Assembly: GCA_913056395.1 (NCBI GenBank)
Contig: CAJXMG010000023.1
Location: 1 to 43,626 of the forward strand
From: an uncultured bacterium
Lineage (GTDB): Bacteria; Planctomycetota; UBA8108; UBA1146
DNA: 43,626 nt
Reading direction: 5' to 3'
Both the position numbers and the translations under genes were made by a program. Shown here one piece after another: positions 40,910-43,626 of the stretch (positions are counted from its first letter, which is position 1; each line of letters starts with the position of its first letter). Below the pieces are notes generated by a model. The model had not been told where the DNA came from and searched no databases. It saw only the letters and a list, made by a program, of their open reading frames with translations.

Positions 40910-40947
40910 GCCTCCTCCGGACGGTCCGGGGGAGGCTTCTTTTTTTA
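40910..40947 (+). terminator. Rho-independent terminator of the HEAT-PDZ/lipoprotein operon
   Basis: GCCTCCTCCGGAC pairs with GTCCGGGGGAGGC (one G-T pair), tiny loop, then TTCTTTTTTTAT. It lies 86 bases after the stop, just before element copy D. Confidence 0.92.
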
Positions 40948-40975
40948 TAAGTCTATTATTTTTATGGATTTATGA
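40948..40975 (+). promoter_or_regulatory. Putative activator-binding element TAAR-N17-TTTATGA (copy D)
   Basis: TAAG, 17 bases, TTTATGA; the flanks give a 7-of-9 inverted repeat (TTATAAGTC with GATTTATGA). It abuts the terminator. The distance to the next gene (41207) is 231 bases, close to copy C, but no sigma-54 promoter is visible at the expected place. Confidence 0.4.
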
Positions 40976-41206
40976 GTTCTGCCAGGAGTGGCCCAGCCGC
41001 TCCCCCGGGTTCTTTTTGGAGGTCTACAGGGATTTTTTTCAAAAAGTTCTCAAGTAGACTTCAGCCACAGCCGATGACGAAGGTACGCATGAATCTCTCA
41101 CCAGGATTCAATCCCGGGTCAATCCCTATGGGAAGCGTCGCCAGCAGGGCTTCGAGACACCCTGTCAGTCGTTATTCTCACAGTCTCGGAGGGAAAGCAG
41201 GGATGG

Positions 41207-41584
41207 ATGAGCACCGATCAAATTGAAGGTGTCGGCAGTACAGGGGAGTTCGACGGAGTGGAAGGCCCGGATCGTACGGCCGAACCCAGTGGGCCAAATG
41301 GCCCTGAGGGCCCGGATGGGCCTGACGTTGCCGGAGCAGCAGGAGAACCCAATGGTCCTGAGGAGAGCGGCAATTCGGGGGAAGTTTCACGCCCGAAAGA
41401 CTCTGTAGAGGGACCATCGGAAGAAGCCCGGCTTCTCGACAAGATTCACGGAATGGGCGAGCAACCATCTCCTGTGAGCGACAAGTCGGAGCAGCGTATC
41501 GCCGAGATGTCAGAGGGGTTCAAGCCCGGAGATGCCGAGGCCCTGAAAGAGATGATCTCAAATCTGCTGAATGAGAAAATCTAG
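41207..41584 (+). CDS. Small acidic Gly/Pro-rich protein, unknown function
   Basis: 125 residues from ATG 41207, with AGGGAAAG and GGGATGG upstream. No signal peptide or membrane segment. Residues about 20-60 are Gly/Pro/Asn/Glu-rich with short collagen-like triplets (GPNGPEGPDGPD); the C-terminal third is helical (SEQRIAEMSEG, AEALKEMISNLLNEKI). No known family recognised. The gene has its own strong terminator and lies downstream of element copy D, which supports it as a real gene. The codon use looks like its neighbours. Confidence 0.65.
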   Translation: MSTDQIEGVGSTGEFDGVEGPDRTAEPSGPNGPEGPDGPDVAGAAGEPNGPEESGNSGEVSRPKDSVEGPSEEARLLDKIHGMGEQPSPVSDKSEQRIAEMSEGFKPGDAEALKEMISNLLNEKI

Positions 41585-41621
41585 GACACAAAGGCGTCCC
41601 CCCATTGAATCCAGAAGAATC

Positions 41622-41652
41622 GACCCCGCTCGTTGGAGCGGGGTCTTTTTTT
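41622..41652 (+). terminator. Rho-independent terminator after the small protein gene
   Basis: GACCCCGCTC, loop GTTG, GAGCGGGGTC, then seven Ts. A textbook structure 37 bases after the stop. Confidence 0.97.
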
Positions 41653-41750
41653 GTCATCCTGGGGATCAGTGCTGCATTGCATACTTCATTTCTGAGGTAT
41701 TAGATGTGCCTTCGCAAACTGTGACCAGACCATAATTGGGGGAGAGAACC

Positions 41751-42122
41751 ATGGCCGAGAACCAGGAAAATGAAGCGGGAGATGCTGCGGAAGCAGAGAC
41801 TCCGATTACCTTCGATGATTTCACCAAAGTCGAGTTGAGGACCGCAAAGGTGCTCGAGGTTGAGCCCCATCCGAAGGCGGATCGACTGTGGTTGCTGAAA
41901 ATTGATGGCGGTGACGAGCAGCGTCAAATTGTTGCCGGTGTCCGTTCTCACTACACCGCAGATGAACTTTTGGGGAAGACGATTGTCGTTGTCTGGAATC
42001 TGCAACCCGCCACGATTCGCGGAGTCGAATCGAAAGGGATGTTGCTTGCGGTCCAGGATGGAGAAGTGGTTCGCCTTCTGGGGCCGGATGGAAAAGTGTC
42101 ACCCGGCTGTCGAGTCGGATAG
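41751..42122 (+). CDS. Stand-alone tRNA-binding domain protein (MetRS C-terminal/CsaA-like)
   Basis: 123 residues from ATG 41751, with GGGGGAGAG upstream. An acidic N-terminal tail (about 20 residues) then an OB-fold tRNA-binding domain: FDDFTKVELRTAKVLEVEPH, KADRLWLLKID, QIVAGVRSHYTADELLGKTI, VVWNLQPATIRGVESKGMLL. This matches the C-terminal domain of bacterial methionyl-tRNA synthetase and the related stand-alone CsaA/Trbp111 proteins. It could be the split beta subunit of MetRS or an independent RNA-binding protein. recN starts 14 bases after its stop. Confidence 0.9.
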   Translation: MAENQENEAGDAAEAETPITFDDFTKVELRTAKVLEVEPHPKADRLWLLKIDGGDEQRQIVAGVRSHYTADELLGKTIVVVWNLQPATIRGVESKGMLLAVQDGEVVRLLGPDGKVSPGCRVG

Positions 42123-42136
42123 GGGGACCGTTAGCC

Positions 42137-43626
42137 GTGCTGGTTCATCTTTCAGTGGAAGATCTGGGGTTGATCGAACGGATCGAATTCGATCCGGGTC
42201 AGGGACTTCATGTCCTCACCGGCGAGACCGGAGTGGGCAAATCGATGTTGCTCGCTTCGATGCAAATGCTGCGTGGCGAAAGAACCCGAACCGACATGAT
42301 TCGACGTGGAGCGGATCGGGCTGTCGTACGTGGAATCTTTTCGCTGAATGAATCCCTCGCCGAAAAAGTGGGCGAGCTACTGGGGATCTCCATCGAGGAT
42401 GGCGAGTTGATCATCGAACGGGAGATATCCCGGGAGGGTCGCAGTCGCTGTCGGATCGATGGCCGTGAATCCACCGCCAAGGTTTTGAGAAGTATCGCTC
42501 CGTTGTTGATCGAAGTCGTCGGACAGGGGCAGGCGTTGACCCTGCTCAAATCCGACACCCAGCTCGACCTTCTCGATCGATTCGGTGGTCTGGTGCCGAT
42601 GCGACAGGCTCATGCGATTGCATGGAATGAAGCCAGGGAGTTGGAAGATCGGATTCACTCTCTGGAAGAAAATCATCGGGAGCGCAGGGATCGGGCTCTC
42701 TTCCTGGAACACGTCATTCAGGAACTGGAAGAGGCACAGTTGGAGGATGGCCAGCGCGCTTCTTTGGAGCAGGAGTTGGAACTCCTGGAGGAGCGGGATC
42801 GTGTCCTGGCAACGATTACCAAAGCCAGGGGGAGCATCCTCGAAAATGATGGCGGGGTTCTCGACACTCTCGGTGTCACCGAACGGGAGTTGCAGGGATT
42901 CGAGGCCTTGCACCCCGGGATTGCCAGTCTCCGGGAAGCCAGTCTCCATTCTCGAACTCTACTCGAAGAAGCGATGCGTGAAGTTTCGGTGCTGGAGTCC
43001 GATCTCGATATGGATCCGGTGGCTCTCGATCGCAAGCGGCGACGGTTGGATGCCATCGTCACCCTTGAAGAGAAATTTCATCGCACCGAAGAAAATCTGA
43101 TCCGCTATCTCGATGAGTGTCGGGAAGAGTTGTCGAAGATCTCAGGGGATTCGGAAGAGTTGCCCCAATTGCGAGAAGGTCTCGAAAGGTGCATCGAGAG
43201 TCTCCAGAGTGGCGCACAGGAACTTTCGCAGGCGCGGCTCAAAGTGATCGAACGACTGACCGGTGATTGCGCCCTTGAATTGCAGGATCTCGGTCTGGAG
43301 AAGGCGAAGCTGACAGGATTGCTCGAGCCTTTGTCTGACAAGGACAGTTGGCAGGGGATGAACGAATCGGGTCTTGATCGTTTTCAGATCTGTTTCAGTG
43401 CCAATCCCGGTGAGCCAGTTCAGCCCCTTTCGCAAGTGGCAAGTGGCGGTGAGCTTTCAAGGGTGATGCTCGCATTGCAGAAAACCCTCGCTTCCGTCTC
43501 CGGTACCGGCACCCTCGTTTTTGACGAGATCGACAGCAATGTTGGCGGGCGAATGGGCTTTGCCATCGGTCGCAAGCTTCGCGAAATCGGCGAGAGTCAT
43601 CAGGTGATGTGTGTCACCCATCTTCC
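42137..43626 (+). CDS. recN: DNA repair protein RecN, 3'-truncated by window edge
   Basis: SMC-like ATPase for double-strand break repair. GTG 42137 has a GGGGGA site upstream; 496 codons are visible and the frame is still open at the edge. N-terminal Walker A region (LHVLTGETGVGKSMLLASMQ), then RREGADRAVV-type and GRSRCRIDGRESTAKVLRS strings and VVGQGQALTLLKSDTQLDLL. The coiled coil (about residues 160-395) is shorter than in many RecN. The C-terminal head carries FSANPGEPVQPLSQVASGGE (ABC signature) and Walker B LVFDEIDSNVGG, then MCVTHLP at the edge. Probably in one operon with the tRNA-binding gene. Only the final 30-50 residues should be missing. Confidence 0.93.
   Translation, partial: MLVHLSVEDLGLIERIEFDPGQGLHVLTGETGVGKSMLLASMQMLRGERTRTDMIRRGADRAVVRGIFSLNESLAEKVGELLGISIEDGELIIEREISREGRSRCRIDGRESTAKVLRSIAPLLIEVVGQGQALTLLKSDTQLDLLDRFGGLVPMRQAHAIAWNEARELEDRIHSLEENHRERRDRALFLEHVIQELEEAQLEDGQRASLEQELELLEERDRVLATITKARGSILENDGGVLDTLGVTERELQGFEALHPGIASLREASLHSRTLLEEAMREVSVLESDLDMDPVALDRKRRRLDAIVTLEEKFHRTEENLIRYLDECREELSKISGDSEELPQLREGLERCIESLQSGAQELSQARLKVIERLTGDCALELQDLGLEKAKLTGLLEPLSDKDSWQGMNESGLDRFQICFSANPGEPVQPLSQVASGGELSRVMLALQKTLASVSGTGTLVFDEIDSNVGGRMGFAIGRKLREIGESHQVMCVTHL

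Larger units (their letters stand above)
40824..41206. other. Intergenic region between lipoprotein and small protein genes
   Basis: 383 bases. It holds the terminator at 40910-40947 and element copy D at 40948-40975. No GG-N10-GC sigma-54 pattern of good quality is seen downstream of copy D, and I see no clear sigma-70 promoter. Confidence 0.5.

Noticed and set aside
41009-41031. Sigma-54 promoter at the expected distance from element copy D
   Set aside because: TTGG is present but no GC 12 bases after the GG; the -12 half is missing.

Overview
The window reads as a chromosomal segment of a didermic (outer-membrane-bearing) bacterium, G+C in the mid-to-high fifties by eye. The mix of a complete type II secretion system, lipoproteins with lipoboxes, Ser/Thr protein kinase plus FHA-type sigma-54 activator, a prenyltransferase/squalene-oxidase repeat protein, HEAT, PDZ, kelch and carboxypeptidase-regulatory-like repeat proteins is most like Planctomycetota or a neighbouring phylum. 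This placement is inferred from gene content only; there is no rRNA in the window. I found no insertion sequences, phage genes or CRISPR arrays.

Layout: (1) 1-2478, the 3' part of an RND efflux pump gene. (2) 2712-7805 (+), T2SS cluster 1: gspK-like, gspC-like, gspL-like, gspM-like. (3) 13163-7834 (-), an apparent operon of kelch lipoprotein, anchored HEAT-repeat protein and a second kelch protein. (4) 21471-13776 (-), T2SS cluster 2: gspD-E-F-G-H-I-J. The kelch operon is thus sandwiched between the two halves of the secretion system. (5) 26341-21887 (-): Ser/Thr kinase, FHA-GAF-sigma-54 activator, and a short secretin N-domain protein without an outer-membrane barrel. (6) 26490-29097 (+): a TIGR00300-family ornithine/arginine enzyme and a GlcD-like FAD oxidase; the convergent gene at 30383-29094 is the prenyltransferase-repeat protein. 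(7) 30734-33927 (+): NtrB-like histidine kinase and NtrC-like activator. (8) 34072-37311 (+): a 1079-residue anchored protein with about eleven carboxypeptidase-regulatory-like repeats. (9) 37675-40823 (+): HEAT-PDZ protein and a His/Met/Cys/Lys-rich lipoprotein. (10) 41207-41584 small Gly/Pro/Glu-rich protein, 41751-42122 stand-alone tRNA-binding domain protein, and 42137 to the edge, recN.

The most interesting result is regulatory. Five transcription units carry good sigma-54 (-24/-12) promoter matches: both T2SS clusters, the kelch operon, the two-component operon, and the HEAT-PDZ/lipoprotein operon. Two sigma-54 activators are encoded here. Three of the five promoters (T2SS cluster 1, the two-component operon, the HEAT-PDZ operon) also have, 61-72 bases upstream, the same 28-base element TAAR-N17-TTTATGA, which has dyad character and fits an upstream activator site. 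A fourth copy lies before the small Gly/Pro protein. The gspD promoter instead has a GTTAC...GTAAC dyad. My reading is that the window encodes a self-contained, sigma-54-controlled secretion and envelope programme: two sensors (kinase/FHA activator and histidine kinase/NtrC) drive the T2SS, and surface lipoproteins made under the same control are candidate cargo or partners. The promoter motifs are seen directly; the regulon and cargo roles are inference.
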